Source of the DNA: Acidimicrobiia bacterium
GTDB taxonomy: Bacteria > Actinomycetota > Acidimicrobiia > Spongiisociales > ZC4RG35
Direction: 5' to 3'
Length of the DNA stretch: 40,117 nt
NCBI GenBank assembly: GCA_015488325.1
Contig: WFOA01000011.1
Coordinates: forward strand, 1-40,117
The notes under the pieces were generated by a model, which searched no databases, had not been told where the DNA came from, and saw nothing but the letters and a program-made list of their open reading frames with translations. Shown here one piece after another: positions 23,066 through 31,694 of this stretch (the stretch's first letter is position 1; each line of letters starts with the position of its first letter). The position numbers and the translations under genes are program-made.

Positions 23066-24190
23066 TCAGGAGACGACCCCACGGGCCCGAAGATCCTCGA
23101 TCCCCTCCCGGTCCCATCCCAGCTCGGTGAGGAGGTCGTCGGTGTCGGCTCCGGGTTCGGGGCCTGGACGGGGGGCCCGGCCGTCGTCCCCGGAGAACCG
23201 GGGAGCCGGTCCGGGCTGGAGGACCCCCCCGACCTCGACGAAGGTCCCTCGGGCCCGGAGATGGGGATGTTTGGGAGCTTCGGCGAGGCTCAGCACCGGG
23301 GCGACGCAGGCGTCGGTCCCCGAGAACACCGACTCCCACTCGTCCCGGGTGCGGGAACGGAACACCTCCGCGAACCGTCGGCGCAGCGTCGGCCAACCGG
23401 CGACGTCGTATTGGGCGGGGAGCTCTTCGGCGGCCAGGCCGAGACCGTCGAGCAGCTCGGCGTAGAACTGGGGCTCCAACGCCCCCACCGCCACGTAGCC
23501 GCCGTCGGCGGTCTCGTAGGTGTCGTAGAAGGGTGCCCCACCGTCCAACAGGTTGGCTCCCCGGGCGTCCCGCCAGAATCCGAGGCCGAACAGTTCGTAG
23601 ATCGGTGTCATCAACAGCGACGCACCGTCCACCATCGCCGCGTCCACCACCCGACCACGGCCGGTGCGGGACACCTCCAACAGGGCGGCGACCATGCCGA
23701 ACGCGAGGAGCATGCCCCCGCCTCCGTAGTCGCCCACCAGGTTGAGGGGAGGAACCGGTCGTTCACGGCCGATGGCGCCGAGGGCGCCGGTGAGGGCGAC
23801 GTAGTCGATGTCGTGGCCCGCCGCCGACGCGAGGGGGCCCTCTTGGCCCCAGCCCGTCATCCGTCCATACACGAGGCGGGGATTGCGCTCCAGACAGACG
23901 TCGGGACCGACCCCGAGACGTTCGGCCACCCCGGGGCGAAAGCCTTCGATCAGCCCGTCGGCGGTGGCGACCAGGTCGAGGACGATGCCGATGCCTTCGG
24001 GCCGTTTCAGGTCGACCGCGATGGACCTGCGGCCGCGGGCGGTGAGACGGGGCATCGGCAGGGATCCCGGACCGGGCCGTTCCACCTGGATCACCTCGGC
24101 GCCGTGGTCGGCGAGGACCATCCCACAGAACGGCCCCGGCCCGATGCCGGCGAGCTCGACGATCCGGATACCGGAGAGAGGTCCTGACAT
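23066..24190 (-). CDS. mcr: Alpha-methylacyl-CoA racemase (family III CoA transferase fold)
   Basis: A 374-residue protein of the CaiB/BaiF fold. The N-terminus GIRIVELAGIGPGPFCGMVLADHGAEVIQVERPG is typical (quoted in parts: GIRIVELAGIGPGPFCGM and LADHGAEVIQVERPG). The two acid-base residues known from M. tuberculosis MCR are both recognisable: His126 in GHDIDY and Asp154 in GDYGGGGML, so I prefer racemase over CoA transferase. It would interconvert (2R)- and (2S)-methylacyl-CoA so that branched chains can enter beta-oxidation. A TACCCT box lies eight bases before the ATG, suggesting a leaderless transcript. The acyl-CoA synthetase follows downstream. Confidence 0.92.
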   Translation of the reverse strand: MSGPLSGIRIVELAGIGPGPFCGMVLADHGAEVIQVERPGPGSLPMPRLTARGRRSIAVDLKRPEGIGIVLDLVATADGLIEGFRPGVAERLGVGPDVCLERNPRLVYGRMTGWGQEGPLASAAGHDIDYVALTGALGAIGRERPVPPLNLVGDYGGGGMLLAFGMVAALLEVSRTGRGRVVDAAMVDGASLLMTPIYELFGLGFWRDARGANLLDGGAPFYDTYETADGGYVAVGALEPQFYAELLDGLGLAAEELPAQYDVAGWPTLRRRFAEVFRSRTRDEWESVFSGTDACVAPVLSLAEAPKHPHLRARGTFVEVGGVLQPGPAPRFSGDDGRAPRPGPEPGADTDDLLTELGWDREGIEDLRARGVVS

Positions 24191-24198
24191 CGGGCCGC

Positions 24199-24232
24199 AG
24201 GGTAGATCCTCCCCCGCCGGGATGACTACCGT
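24199..24232. promoter_or_regulatory. Divergent -10 boxes for mcr and the SDR-esterase operon
   Basis: TACCCT on the minus strand (24204-24199) is eight bases before the mcr ATG. TACCGT on the plus strand (24227-24232) is eight bases before the SDR ATG. Both spacings suit leaderless mRNAs; the plus-strand gene also has CGGAG close to its start. Confidence 0.45.
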
Positions 24233-24240
24233 CTCGGAGC

Positions 24241-24966
24241 ATGGGACGTCTCGACGGGAAGGCCGCCCTCGTCACCGGCTCCGCCAGCGGGATCGGGGCG
24301 GCGGCGGCGAGGGCTCTCGCCGCCGAAGGGGCGAAGGTGGTGGTGAACTCGGTGCACTCCGTCGCCGAAGGGATGGCCCTCGCCGACGAGGTGGGGGGCT
24401 ACTACATCCAGGCCGACGTCTCCCTCGAGGCGGACGCCCTCCGCCTCGTCAACGAAGCCGTCGAGTTCTGTGGGCGCCTCGACGTACTGGTGAACAACGC
24501 CGGCACCACCCGGGTGATCCCCTTCACCGACCTCGACGCCGTCACCGACGAGGACTGGGAACGGATCCTCGGGGTCAACCTCCTCGGCACCTGGTATGTG
24601 ACCCGCGCCGCCGTGCCCGCACTCCGGGCCCACCGGGGATGCGTGATCAACGTCACCTCGATCGCCGGGCTCCGAGCGCTCGGCTCGTCGATCCCCTATG
24701 GCGTCTCGAAAGCGGCGCTCAACCATCTGACCCGCCAACTCGCCCACGCGCTGGGGCCCGAGATCCGGGTGAACGCCGTCGCCCCCGGCCTCGTCGACAC
24801 CCCCTGGACCGCCGACTGGGACGAGGTCCGTGCCCAGGTGCGCGCCACCGCGCCTCTGCGTCGATCGGGGACCCCCGACGACATCGCCGCCGCGATCCTG
24901 GGCCTGGTCTTCGCCCCCTACACCACCGGCAGCATCGTCGTCGCCGACGGGGGCTTGACCCTATGA
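24241..24966 (+). CDS. Short-chain dehydrogenase/reductase, classical type
   Basis: A 241-residue NAD(P)-dependent oxidoreductase. It shows TGSASGIGAAAARAL, NNAGTTRVIPF, the catalytic Ser (NVTSIAGLRAL) and Tyr/Lys (YGVSKAALN), and ends VVADGGLTL. The acidic residue after the second strand that marks NAD preference is not present (VVNSVHS), which leans towards NADP, but this is weak. Its stop overlaps the start of the esterase gene by four bases (ATGA). The substrate is unknown; pairing with an esterase suggests sequential action on an ester and the released alcohol or keto group. Confidence 0.9.
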   Translation: MGRLDGKAALVTGSASGIGAAAARALAAEGAKVVVNSVHSVAEGMALADEVGGYYIQADVSLEADALRLVNEAVEFCGRLDVLVNNAGTTRVIPFTDLDAVTDEDWERILGVNLLGTWYVTRAAVPALRAHRGCVINVTSIAGLRALGSSIPYGVSKAALNHLTRQLAHALGPEIRVNAVAPGLVDTPWTADWDEVRAQVRATAPLRRSGTPDDIAAAILGLVFAPYTTGSIVVADGGLTL

Positions 24967-25922
24967 GCGACCTTCCCCGGGTCGACCCCCAGCTCTTCAC
25001 AGCCGCCGCCATCGACCCCGAGACCGCAGCGTTCAACGCCGAACTCGAGGACCTGCTCGCGTCGTTCCCTCCCCTGTGGGAGAGCGACCCGGCCGAGGCG
25101 CGGCGGGCACGGGAGGAAGGCCGGTCGGCCTTCGGCCCCCTCCAGCTCTCCGACCGGGCGACCGTCCGGACGATCCCGGGCCCCGGCGGCGCCCTCGGCC
25201 TCCGCATGTTCCTCCCTCCCGAACCCCGGGGGGTCTACCTCCACGTCCACGGCGGAGGATGGGTGCTGGGAGGGGCGCACCATCAGGACCCACGCCTGGA
25301 GCTGCTGGCGGACACCTGCGAGGTGGCGGTGGTTTCGGTCGACTACCGCCTCGCCCCCGAACATCCCTACCCGGCCGCGCCGGACGACTGCGAAGCCGCC
25401 GCCGTGTGGCTGGTCGAACACGCCGCAGACGAGTTCGGGACGGACACCCTCCTCATCGGCGGGGAGTCGGCAGGCGCCCACCTGGCGGCGGTCACCCTGC
25501 TGCGGCTCCGGGACCGCCACGGCGACGTTCCCTTCGTCGGCGCCAACCTCACCTACGGTGTCTACGACCTCCGGCTCACCCCGTCTGCCCGGCGGTGGGG
25601 CGACCGGCCCCTCGTGCTGAACACCCCGTCGATGCGGTGGTTCGTCGACCACTTCGTCCCGCCCGAACTGCGGGACGACCCCGACGTCTCCCCGCTGCTG
25701 GCCGACCTCACCGGCCTCCCGCCGGCCCTGTTCACCGTCGGGACCGAAGACCCCCTCCTGGACGACACCCTGTTCATGGCGGCCCGCTGGACCGCCGCCG
25801 GCAACCAGGCGGTGCTAGCCGTCTACCCGGGTGGAGCCCACGCCTTCGACGCCTTCCCCACCGACCTGGGACGTTCGGCTCTGCTCCGGATGCACGCCTT
25901 CGTCCGTACCCGGCTCGCCTGA
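24963..25922 (+). CDS. Alpha/beta-hydrolase, hormone-sensitive-lipase (family IV) esterase
   Basis: A 319-residue carboxylesterase. The HSL signature HGGGW (96-100) forms the oxyanion hole, followed by VDYRLAPEHPYPAAP, nucleophile motif GESAG (Ser169), Asp263 in GTEDPLLDD and His293 in GGAHAF. No signal peptide, so it is cytosolic. It is coupled to the upstream SDR by an ATGA overlap. The last 108 bases overlap the 3' end of the convergent AI-2E-type gene. Natural substrate unknown; short-chain acyl esters are typical for the family. Confidence 0.92.
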   Translation: MSDLPRVDPQLFTAAAIDPETAAFNAELEDLLASFPPLWESDPAEARRAREEGRSAFGPLQLSDRATVRTIPGPGGALGLRMFLPPEPRGVYLHVHGGGWVLGGAHHQDPRLELLADTCEVAVVSVDYRLAPEHPYPAAPDDCEAAAVWLVEHAADEFGTDTLLIGGESAGAHLAAVTLLRLRDRHGDVPFVGANLTYGVYDLRLTPSARRWGDRPLVLNTPSMRWFVDHFVPPELRDDPDVSPLLADLTGLPPALFTVGTEDPLLDDTLFMAARWTAAGNQAVLAVYPGGAHAFDAFPTDLGRSALLRMHAFVRTRLA

Positions 25923-26999
25923 AGGCGGTTCGCGAAGCTCGTCGACGAGCTCGTGGCGGTGCAGGGTCGTCGAGGCGAGGGCCTGGAGGATCGCCGCCAC
26001 CGGCAACGCCAACACGGCGCCGATGCCGCCGAGGATCGACGCCCCGGCGATCACCGCACCGACCGACACCGCCGGATGCAACGACATGGTCCGCTCGGTG
26101 ACCCGCGGCGCGATCAGGTAGTTCTCCACCTGCTGATAGGCGACGAGCGCCACGACGACCCACAGGGCCGTCCCCGGGCTCTGGACGAGGGCCACGAGGG
26201 CCGGGAGCACCAGAGCGATGTAGGTGCCGACGACGGGCACGAACTGGCTCAACACCCCCACCCACATCCCCAAGGCGATGGCGAACGGGACGTCGAGGAA
26301 GGTGAGCACGCCGGTGGTGAACACGGCGGCGACCGCCGCCAGAACCGCCCTCGAGTAGATGTAGCCGCCGGTCTTGTCCACCGAGATCTCCCAGATGCGG
26401 AGGGCGACCCGCTGGCGGGCGGGCGGCAGGAACGCCAGCAGGATCCGCCGCATCTTCGGACCTTCGGCGACCATGTAGAAGGAGAACAGTCCGATGGTGA
26501 CGAGACGGAACACCAATCCGAGGATGGTGTTCCCCACGGCGAAAACACCCCCGGCGACGTCCCCTCCGAGCCTCCCCACCAGGGAGCCGAGATCCTGGAA
26601 CTCCGAGACCGCCTCCGGGTTGACCAGCTCGACGTCGCCGAAGCGGTCGACGAGCTTCTGGAGGTTCTCCAGGTAGGAGGGGATGTTGGAGACGAGCTGG
26701 GAGGCCTGGTTGACGAAGAGGGGAACCAGCGCCGCCACGAAACCCACCCCCAACAGGAACGCGACCACGAACACGAGGCCCGTCGCCACCCCCCGTCTCC
26801 AGCCGCGCCGAGCGAGACGTTGCACGGCCGGCTCGAGGGCGACCGCGACGAACAGCGACACGAACAGCATGAACACCAGGGTCCGGATCCGGACGAGGAT
26901 CCACAGGAACGCACCCACTCCGAGGAGGACCCCGACGATCGAGAGCACGGCCCGCGGCAGCCAGGGTGGGGCTCGGTCAGGTGGCGACTGGGACGTCAC
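25815..26999 (-). CDS. AI-2E-family permease
   Basis: A 394-residue membrane protein with about eight helices. Features of the family: an N-terminal helix pair (VLSIVGVLLGVGAFLWIL), a long amphipathic central region (residues about 95-170), the segment SFYMVAEGPKMRRI, FVPVVGTYIALVLPALVAL and ENYLIAPRV. Such proteins have been linked to autoinducer-2 export or, in some bacteria, Na+/H+ exchange, so the cargo is open. The GTG at 26999 follows TACGCT by seven bases; a longer in-frame start would run into the divergent acyl-CoA synthetase gene. The hydrophilic C-terminus (41 residues) is encoded over the esterase 3' end and may be dispensable. Confidence 0.88.
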   Translation of the reverse strand: MTSQSPPDRAPPWLPRAVLSIVGVLLGVGAFLWILVRIRTLVFMLFVSLFVAVALEPAVQRLARRGWRRGVATGLVFVVAFLLGVGFVAALVPLFVNQASQLVSNIPSYLENLQKLVDRFGDVELVNPEAVSEFQDLGSLVGRLGGDVAGGVFAVGNTILGLVFRLVTIGLFSFYMVAEGPKMRRILLAFLPPARQRVALRIWEISVDKTGGYIYSRAVLAAVAAVFTTGVLTFLDVPFAIALGMWVGVLSQFVPVVGTYIALVLPALVALVQSPGTALWVVVALVAYQQVENYLIAPRVTERTMSLHPAVSVGAVIAGASILGGIGAVLALPVAAILQALASTTLHRHELVDELREPPSGEPGTDEGVHPEQSRTSQVGGEGVEGVGSTRVDG

Positions 27000-27006
27000 C
27001 TGTTCC

Positions 27007-27065
27007 AGCGTACCCGGCGGGATCCCCCGGATCGACCATCGCCGCCGCCGTCGACGGCGTATCCT
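27007..27065. promoter_or_regulatory. Divergent -10 boxes for the AI-2E-type and acyl-CoA synthetase-like genes
   Basis: TACGCT on the minus strand (27012-27007) is seven bases before the AI-2E-type GTG. TATCCT on the plus strand (27060-27065) is 26 bases before the GTG at 27092, leaving a short leader that carries GGGAGG. Confidence 0.5.
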
Positions 27066-27091
27066 CGGCTCCGCCGAGCATGGGAGGTTCC

Positions 27092-29023
27092 GTGGACGCC
27101 GTCGTGTGGACACCAGACGCAGAACGGAGGGCCAGGTCGAACACCCAGCGGTTCATGGAGATCCACGGGATCGCCACCTATCCGGAGCTGGTGGACCGCT
27201 CCATCGCCGACCCCGAATGGTTCTGGGACGCCGTCGTCGAGTTCCTCGGAATCCCCTTCCGTACGCCGTACACCCGCGTCGTCGATCTCTCCCGGGGCAA
27301 GCCCTGGGCCCGGTGGTTCGTCGACGGACACATCAACCTCTCCGAGGCGTGTGTGGACCGGTGGGCCGCCTCCGACCCCGACCGGGTGGCGCTGGTGGCC
27401 GAGCGGGAAGAGGGGGGCGAGCCGACACGGCTCTCCTTCGCGGAGTTGTCGGATCGGGTCTCCCGCTTGGCCGGCGCCCTCCGGAACCTGGGGGTCGCCC
27501 GCGGCGACGCCGTCGCCGTCTACCTCCCCATGTCGGCGGAGGCGGTGGTGTCGTTCCTGGCGATCGCCCGGCTGGGGGCGGTGTTCATCCCCATCTTCAG
27601 CGGGTACGGACACGAAGCCGTCGCCACCCGCCTCACCGACCCGAAACCCAAGGTGCTCATCACCGCCGACGGGTTCATGCGCCGGGGCCGGCGGGTCGAC
27701 ATGAAAGAGGTCGCCGACCGGGCCGCAGCCGAAGCCGGAGGGGTCGACCATCTCCTCGTGGTCGCCTATGCGGGACGGGACGACACCCCGTGGGTCGAGG
27801 GAAGGGACGTCGAATGGGAACAGGCCATCGCCGCCGCCGACCCGGTCGCCGCCGTCGCCACCGAGGCAGAAGATCCCGTCCTGATCGCCTACACGTCGGG
27901 GACGACGGGCCGTCCCAAAGGGGCTGTCCACGTCCATGGCGGCTTGACGGTGAAGCTGGCCCAGGAGGGGGCCTTCCAGTCGGATCTGCGTCCCGACGAC
28001 GTGCTCATGTGGACCACCGACATGGGATGGATCATGGGTCCGTGGATGGTGGTGGCGGGCCTCGCCAACGGGGCGGCGATCGTCACCTTCGACGGCGCGC
28101 CCGACCATCCCGGACCGGACCGGCTCTGGGAGCTGGTCGACAAGCTCGGCATCACGTTCCTGGGCATCTCCCCCACTCTCGTCCGTGCCCTCCAACCCCA
28201 CGGAGCCGAACTCGCCACCCGCCACGACCTGTCGACACTGCGGGGGTTCGGATCGACCGGGGAGCCCTGGAACCCGGATCCTTGGTGGTGGCTGTTCCGG
28301 GACGTCGGCCGTGAACGGATCCCGATCGTCAACATCTCCGGCGGCACCGAGATCGGAGCGTGCATCCTGTCGGTGAACCTGCTGCAGGGCATCAAGCCCA
28401 CATCCCTCGGCGGTCCGGCGCTGGGGATGGCCGCCGACGTGTTCGACGACTCGGGCAAACCCGTCCGCGGTACCGTCGGTGAGCTGGTGGTCACCGAGCC
28501 CTGGCCGGCGATGACCCGCGGCTTCTGGGGCGAGCCGGAGCGCTACCTCCGCACCTACTGGTCCCGGTGGCCGGACGTGTGGGTACACGGCGACTGGGCA
28601 TCCGTCGACGACGACGGGTTCTGGTATCTGCACGGGCGTTCCGACGACACCCTCAACATCGCCGGGAAGCGGATCGGGCCGGCCGAGATCGAATCCGCCG
28701 CCGTCGAGCTGGCGGAGATCACCGCCGCCGCCGCCGTCGGCGTTCCCGACGAGGTGAAAGGCGAGGTCGTGCTGCTGTTCTGCGTGCCGGCTCCCGGTGT
28801 CGTCGGCGACGACGAACTAGCCCGGAGGGTCTCCGACCGGGTAGCCGAGACCCTCGGAAAGGCGTTCCGACCGAAGCTGGTCCGGTTCGTCCCCGACCTT
28901 CCGCGGACCCGCTCCGCCAAGATCATGCGGCGGGTGGTGAGAGCGGTCGCCCTCGGCGAAGACCCCGGCGACCTGTCCAGTCTCGAGAACCCTCAGAGCC
29001 TCGACGCCCTGGCCGAGGCCTGA
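27092..29023 (+). CDS. Acetyl-CoA-synthetase-like AMP-forming acyl-CoA ligase
   Basis: A 643-residue ligase of the acetyl/propionyl/acetoacetyl-CoA synthetase group. Seen: N-terminal ACS domain (WFWDAVVEFLGI, KPWARWFVDGHINLSE), P-loop YTSGTTGRPKGAVHVHGG (about 266-283), MWTTDMGWIMGPW, FGSTGEPWNP, VHGDWASVDDDGFWYLHGRSD, GKRIGPAEIES and the C-terminal TRSAKIMRR with the regulatory lysine. In the classic enzymes the residue before that lysine is Gly; Ala here is a variant I associate with an actinobacterial subgroup. The GTG at 27092 is chosen over the ATG at 27080 because GGGAGG lies between them. The exact acyl substrate is unknown. A small membrane-anchored protein gene follows after three bases. 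Confidence 0.9.
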   Translation: MDAVVWTPDAERRARSNTQRFMEIHGIATYPELVDRSIADPEWFWDAVVEFLGIPFRTPYTRVVDLSRGKPWARWFVDGHINLSEACVDRWAASDPDRVALVAEREEGGEPTRLSFAELSDRVSRLAGALRNLGVARGDAVAVYLPMSAEAVVSFLAIARLGAVFIPIFSGYGHEAVATRLTDPKPKVLITADGFMRRGRRVDMKEVADRAAAEAGGVDHLLVVAYAGRDDTPWVEGRDVEWEQAIAAADPVAAVATEAEDPVLIAYTSGTTGRPKGAVHVHGGLTVKLAQEGAFQSDLRPDDVLMWTTDMGWIMGPWMVVAGLANGAAIVTFDGAPDHPGPDRLWELVDKLGITFLGISPTLVRALQPHGAELATRHDLSTLRGFGSTGEPWNPDPWWWLFRDVGRERIPIVNISGGTEIGACILSVNLLQGIKPTSLGGPALGMAADVFDDSGKPVRGTVGELVVTEPWPAMTRGFWGEPERYLRTYWSRWPDVWVHGDWASVDDDGFWYLHGRSDDTLNIAGKRIGPAEIESAAVELAEITAAAAVGVPDEVKGEVVLLFCVPAPGVVGDDELARRVSDRVAETLGKAFRPKLVRFVPDLPRTRSAKIMRRVVRAVALGEDPGDLSSLENPQSLDALAEA

Positions 29024-29026
29024 CCG

Positions 29027-29542
29027 ATGGGGACGATCCTCCTCGCCGCCCTGGTGGCCCTCCTCGCCGCCGACCCGGCGGTACCGCCCTTCGACCTCGG
29101 CATGTCGGCCCATCCCGTCGCCGGTCGGCCCGCCACCGTGGTGGTCGTCTTCGCCGAAGACGTCCCCGCGGACGACGTCGAGGAGGCCCTCGCCATCGTG
29201 TGGGCCGGCGACTACCGGGGACGCCCCCTCGACGAGGCGACACCGAGGCTCGGGATCGAATGGACCCGGGCGGGGGCCCGCCGTTTCGAAGGGGTCGTGA
29301 CGTTCCCGCGTCCGGGAGAGTGGCTGATCGTCGCCCTCCCCGACCGCGCCTCCACCCCTCCCCCGGTCTACGCCGACACGATCACCGTCACCGTCGGTTT
29401 GGACTCGACCTCCTCGAACTGGATGCTGGTGGCGATCGGGGCGGCCATCGCCGGTGTCGGCCTGGCCCTGCGTGGTACTCGCAGAGGGCGGCGCCCGGCG
29501 GTGTCTCCGCGGCCCCGGCGGCGGTCCCGCCACCGGTTCTGA
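29027..29542 (+). CDS. Membrane-anchored extracytoplasmic protein, unknown function
   Basis: A 171-residue protein that I do not recognise. It has an N-terminal hydrophobic signal (ILLAALVALLAADPAVPP), a beta-rich middle part (about 20-125) with V-x-V-x-F strands reminiscent of small Ig-like or YtkA/FixH-type domains, one membrane helix (about 131-149) and a strongly basic tail (RGTRRGRRPAVSPRPRRR). This predicts an outward-facing domain anchored by its C-terminus. It starts three bases after the acyl-CoA ligase stop, so it is probably cotranscribed, and ends eight bases from a convergent SDR gene. Confidence 0.7.
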   Translation: MGTILLAALVALLAADPAVPPFDLGMSAHPVAGRPATVVVVFAEDVPADDVEEALAIVWAGDYRGRPLDEATPRLGIEWTRAGARRFEGVVTFPRPGEWLIVALPDRASTPPPVYADTITVTVGLDSTSSNWMLVAIGAAIAGVGLALRGTRRGRRPAVSPRPRRRSRHRF

Positions 29543-29550
29543 ACTCGCCC

Positions 29551-30315
29551 CTACTTGGGTTGCATCCTGATCCCGCCGTCCATCCTGATGGTCTCGGCGT
29601 TCATGTAGTCGTGGGTGAGCAGCAGACAGGCGAGCTCCGCGTACTCGTCGGGACGGCCGAGACGGCGGGGGAACAGGACCTGGCCGCCCAGGGACTGGCG
29701 GGCAGGCTCGGGGAGGCCGGCGAGCAGCGGCGTGTCGATGATGCCTGGAGCGATCGTGTTCACCCGGATGCCCACCGAGGCGAGATCCCGGGCGATGGGC
29801 AGCGTCATCCCCACGATCCCGGCCTTCGACGCCGAGTAGGCCGCCTGGCCGATCTGGCCGTCGAACGCCGCCACCGAGGCGGTGTTGACGATCGCGCCCC
29901 GGCTGCCGTCGGGGTCGACGGGTTCGGTCTTCGCCATCTCCGCCGCCGCCAGCCGGATGCAGTTGAAGGTCCCGGTGAGGTTCACCCGGATGACGGTCTC
30001 GTAGTGGCCGAGGTCGTGGGGTGTCCCGTCCCGGGAGAGGGTCCGGGCCGGTGGGCCGATCCCGGCGCAGTTCACCAGGGCCCGCAGCGGTCCCATCTCG
30101 ACCGCCGCCGCCACCGCCACCGCGACCTGGTCGGCGTCGGTGACGTCGGCATGCACGTAGGCTCCGTCGACTTCGGCGGCGACCGCCTCGCCTTTGTCGT
30201 CCGCCAGATCCACGATCACCACCCGTGCGCCTTCGGCCGCGAGACGCCGGACGGTGGCCGCCCCCAACCCCGAGGCACCGCCGGTGACGATCGCCGAAAC
30301 ACCTGCCAGATCCAC
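29551..30315 (-). CDS. SDR, type II 3-hydroxyacyl-CoA dehydrogenase-like (HSD17B10-like)
   Basis: A 254-residue short-chain dehydrogenase. It starts [22 protein letters not shown] and shows [11 protein letters not shown] (Asp at the end of strand two, NAD preference), [37 protein letters not shown] (in two parts: [13 protein letters not shown] and [10 protein letters not shown]) and [10 protein letters not shown]. The GPP insert after NCAGI and the [14 protein letters not shown] stretch resemble the HSD17B10/type II HADH group, which oxidises (S)-3-hydroxyacyl-CoA and some steroids. The GTG at 30315 is set by AGGAGG seven bases upstream. It is divergent from murI. Its context among acyl-CoA enzymes agrees with beta-oxidation. 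Confidence 0.88.
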   Translation of the reverse strand: MDLAGVSAIVTGGASGLGAATVRRLAAEGARVVIVDLADDKGEAVAAEVDGAYVHADVTDADQVAVAVAAAVEMGPLRALVNCAGIGPPARTLSRDGTPHDLGHYETVIRVNLTGTFNCIRLAAAEMAKTEPVDPDGSRGAIVNTASVAAFDGQIGQAAYSASKAGIVGMTLPIARDLASVGIRVNTIAPGIIDTPLLAGLPEPARQSLGGQVLFPRRLGRPDEYAELACLLLTHDYMNAETIRMDGGIRMQPK

Positions 30316-30356
30316 GTTTCTGCCTCCTCGATCCTGGTGTGGGCACGCTACCAGGC

Positions 30357-30362
30357 CATACT
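30357..30362 (+). promoter_or_regulatory. Candidate -10 box of murI
   Basis: CATACT seven bases before the murI ATG, consistent with a leaderless transcript; no Shine-Dalgarno is present. Confidence 0.4.
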
Positions 30363-30369
30363 GGGGCCG

Positions 30370-31179
30370 ATGATCGGCGTCTTCGACTCGGGAATCGGTG
30401 GTCTGTCGGTGCTCATGCCCGTCCGGCGACTCCTCGGCGACGCCGACATCCTGTACCTCGCCGACCGGGGCTGGGGACCGTACGGCGAGCGAAGCCTGGA
30501 GGATGTCCGGGCGCGGGTCGACCTGGTCGCCTCCCATCTCATCTCCCAGGGCGCCCGGATGGTCGTCGTGGCCTGTCACACCGCGTCGGCCGCCGCCTTG
30601 ACGACCCTCCGGGCCCGACATCCCGACGTCGCCTTCGTCGGGATGGAGCCGGCCCTCAAGCCTGCGGCGGCCGCCAGCCGGAAACGGCGGGTCGGCGTCC
30701 TGGCCACCGAAGCGACCTTTCAGAGCGAGCTGTTCGCCTCGGTGGTCGACCGTTTCGGGACGAACGTCGCGGTGATCGCCCGGGCATGCCGCGGCTGGGC
30801 GGCGGCGGTGGAAGAGGGACACCTCGACGGACCCGAGGTGGAGGCGATGGTCGGTGAGCACGTCGTCCCCCTCCTCGCCCACCGGGTCGACACGATCGTC
30901 CTCGGCTGCACCCACTACCCCTTCTTGGCGCCGGTGATCCGACGGATCGCCGGACCCGACATCGAGATCGTCGACCCGGCCGACGCCGTCGCCCGGCAGG
31001 TGGCCCGCGTCGCCGGCGGCCTCGGCCCCGAGGTGGGCCGCGGCCGCGCCCTCCGATTCCAGGTGACAGGCGCCCCGACCGGCGTCGCCGAACTGGTGGA
31101 GCGGCTCACCGGGTGGCGGATCGACGTCGAAGGGGTCCGGGTGGGACCCCCCCTGGGCCCGGTACCCTCCGACCCGTGA
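30370..31179 (+). CDS. murI: Glutamate racemase, variant active-site loop
   Basis: A 269-residue amino-acid racemase expected to make D-glutamate for peptidoglycan. It keeps [10 protein letters not shown] (5-14), PYGERS (37-42), the first catalytic cysteine (Cys69 in ACHTAS) and the second in GCTHYPFL (Cys180, His182). Two deviations are clear: the near-invariant Asn after the first cysteine (CNTAS) is His70, and the usual DTARVPYG loop reads DRGWGPYG. The codon for residue 70 is CAC. Substrate carboxylate contacts may therefore differ. The start ATG at 30370 follows a CATACT box. It overlaps the next gene by four bases (GTGA), forming a murI-merR-menF unit. Confidence 0.88.
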   Translation: MIGVFDSGIGGLSVLMPVRRLLGDADILYLADRGWGPYGERSLEDVRARVDLVASHLISQGARMVVVACHTASAAALTTLRARHPDVAFVGMEPALKPAAAASRKRRVGVLATEATFQSELFASVVDRFGTNVAVIARACRGWAAAVEEGHLDGPEVEAMVGEHVVPLLAHRVDTIVLGCTHYPFLAPVIRRIAGPDIEIVDPADAVARQVARVAGGLGPEVGRGRALRFQVTGAPTGVAELVERLTGWRIDVEGVRVGPPLGPVPSDP

Positions 31180-31694
31180 CCGACGACCGACCCCTCGACC
31201 CTTGGGACCGGGCGCTGCTCGACGCCCTCGACCAGCCCTTCGTCGACGACGACCGGCCCGGCGACCCTCTGACCTTGGACGAGCTGGCAGAACGTACCGG
31301 AATCTCCCCGGTGCTCCTCGAGATGCTCGCCCGGGAAGGGTTCCTCGTCGCCCGATCCCAGGATCCCGAACCGCGGTACGACCCCGCGGATGCCGACGCC
31401 GTCGCCGCCGGTTTCGAGCTCGTCGAAGCCGGGCTGCCCCTCGCCGAACTCCTCGACCTCGCCCGCCGCACCGACGAAGCCATGCGGCCCATCGCCGCCC
31501 AGGCGGTGGAGGTGTTCGCCCGGTTCGTCCGCGACTCGGTGGAGGCGACGGCCTCCTCGGAGGAGGAGGCGGCCCGTCGGCTCGTGGAGGCCTTCCGCCG
31601 GATGCTGCCGGCGACCGGCCGGCTGGTCGGCCACCATTTCCGTACGTTGCTGGTCGCCGAGGCCCACCGCCGCCTGGCGGGTGAGGAACGATGA
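31176..31694 (+). CDS. MerR-like helix-turn-helix protein
   Basis: A 172-residue protein. Residues about 25-70 read as a MerR-type winged helix ([20 protein letters not shown], then [20 protein letters not shown]), where the second part resembles the wing with R-Y before D-A-D. The remaining 100 residues are helical with a clear run of Ala and Glu, probably a dimerisation or ligand domain. I do not know a specific homologue. The GTG start overlaps the murI stop, and the stop overlaps the menF ATG (ATGA), so it is translationally coupled on both sides. It could regulate this operon, which is inference. Confidence 0.72.
   Translation: MTDDRPLDPWDRALLDALDQPFVDDDRPGDPLTLDELAERTGISPVLLEMLAREGFLVARSQDPEPRYDPADADAVAAGFELVEAGLPLAELLDLARRTDEAMRPIAAQAVEVFARFVRDSVEATASSEEEAARRLVEAFRRMLPATGRLVGHHFRTLLVAEAHRRLAGEER

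Noticed and set aside
21240-30315. A biosynthetic gene cluster made of the acyl-CoA ligases, SDRs and racemase
   Set aside because: There is no ketosynthase, carrier protein or peptide synthetase, and the genes lie on both strands in small independent units; scattered lipid catabolism is simpler.
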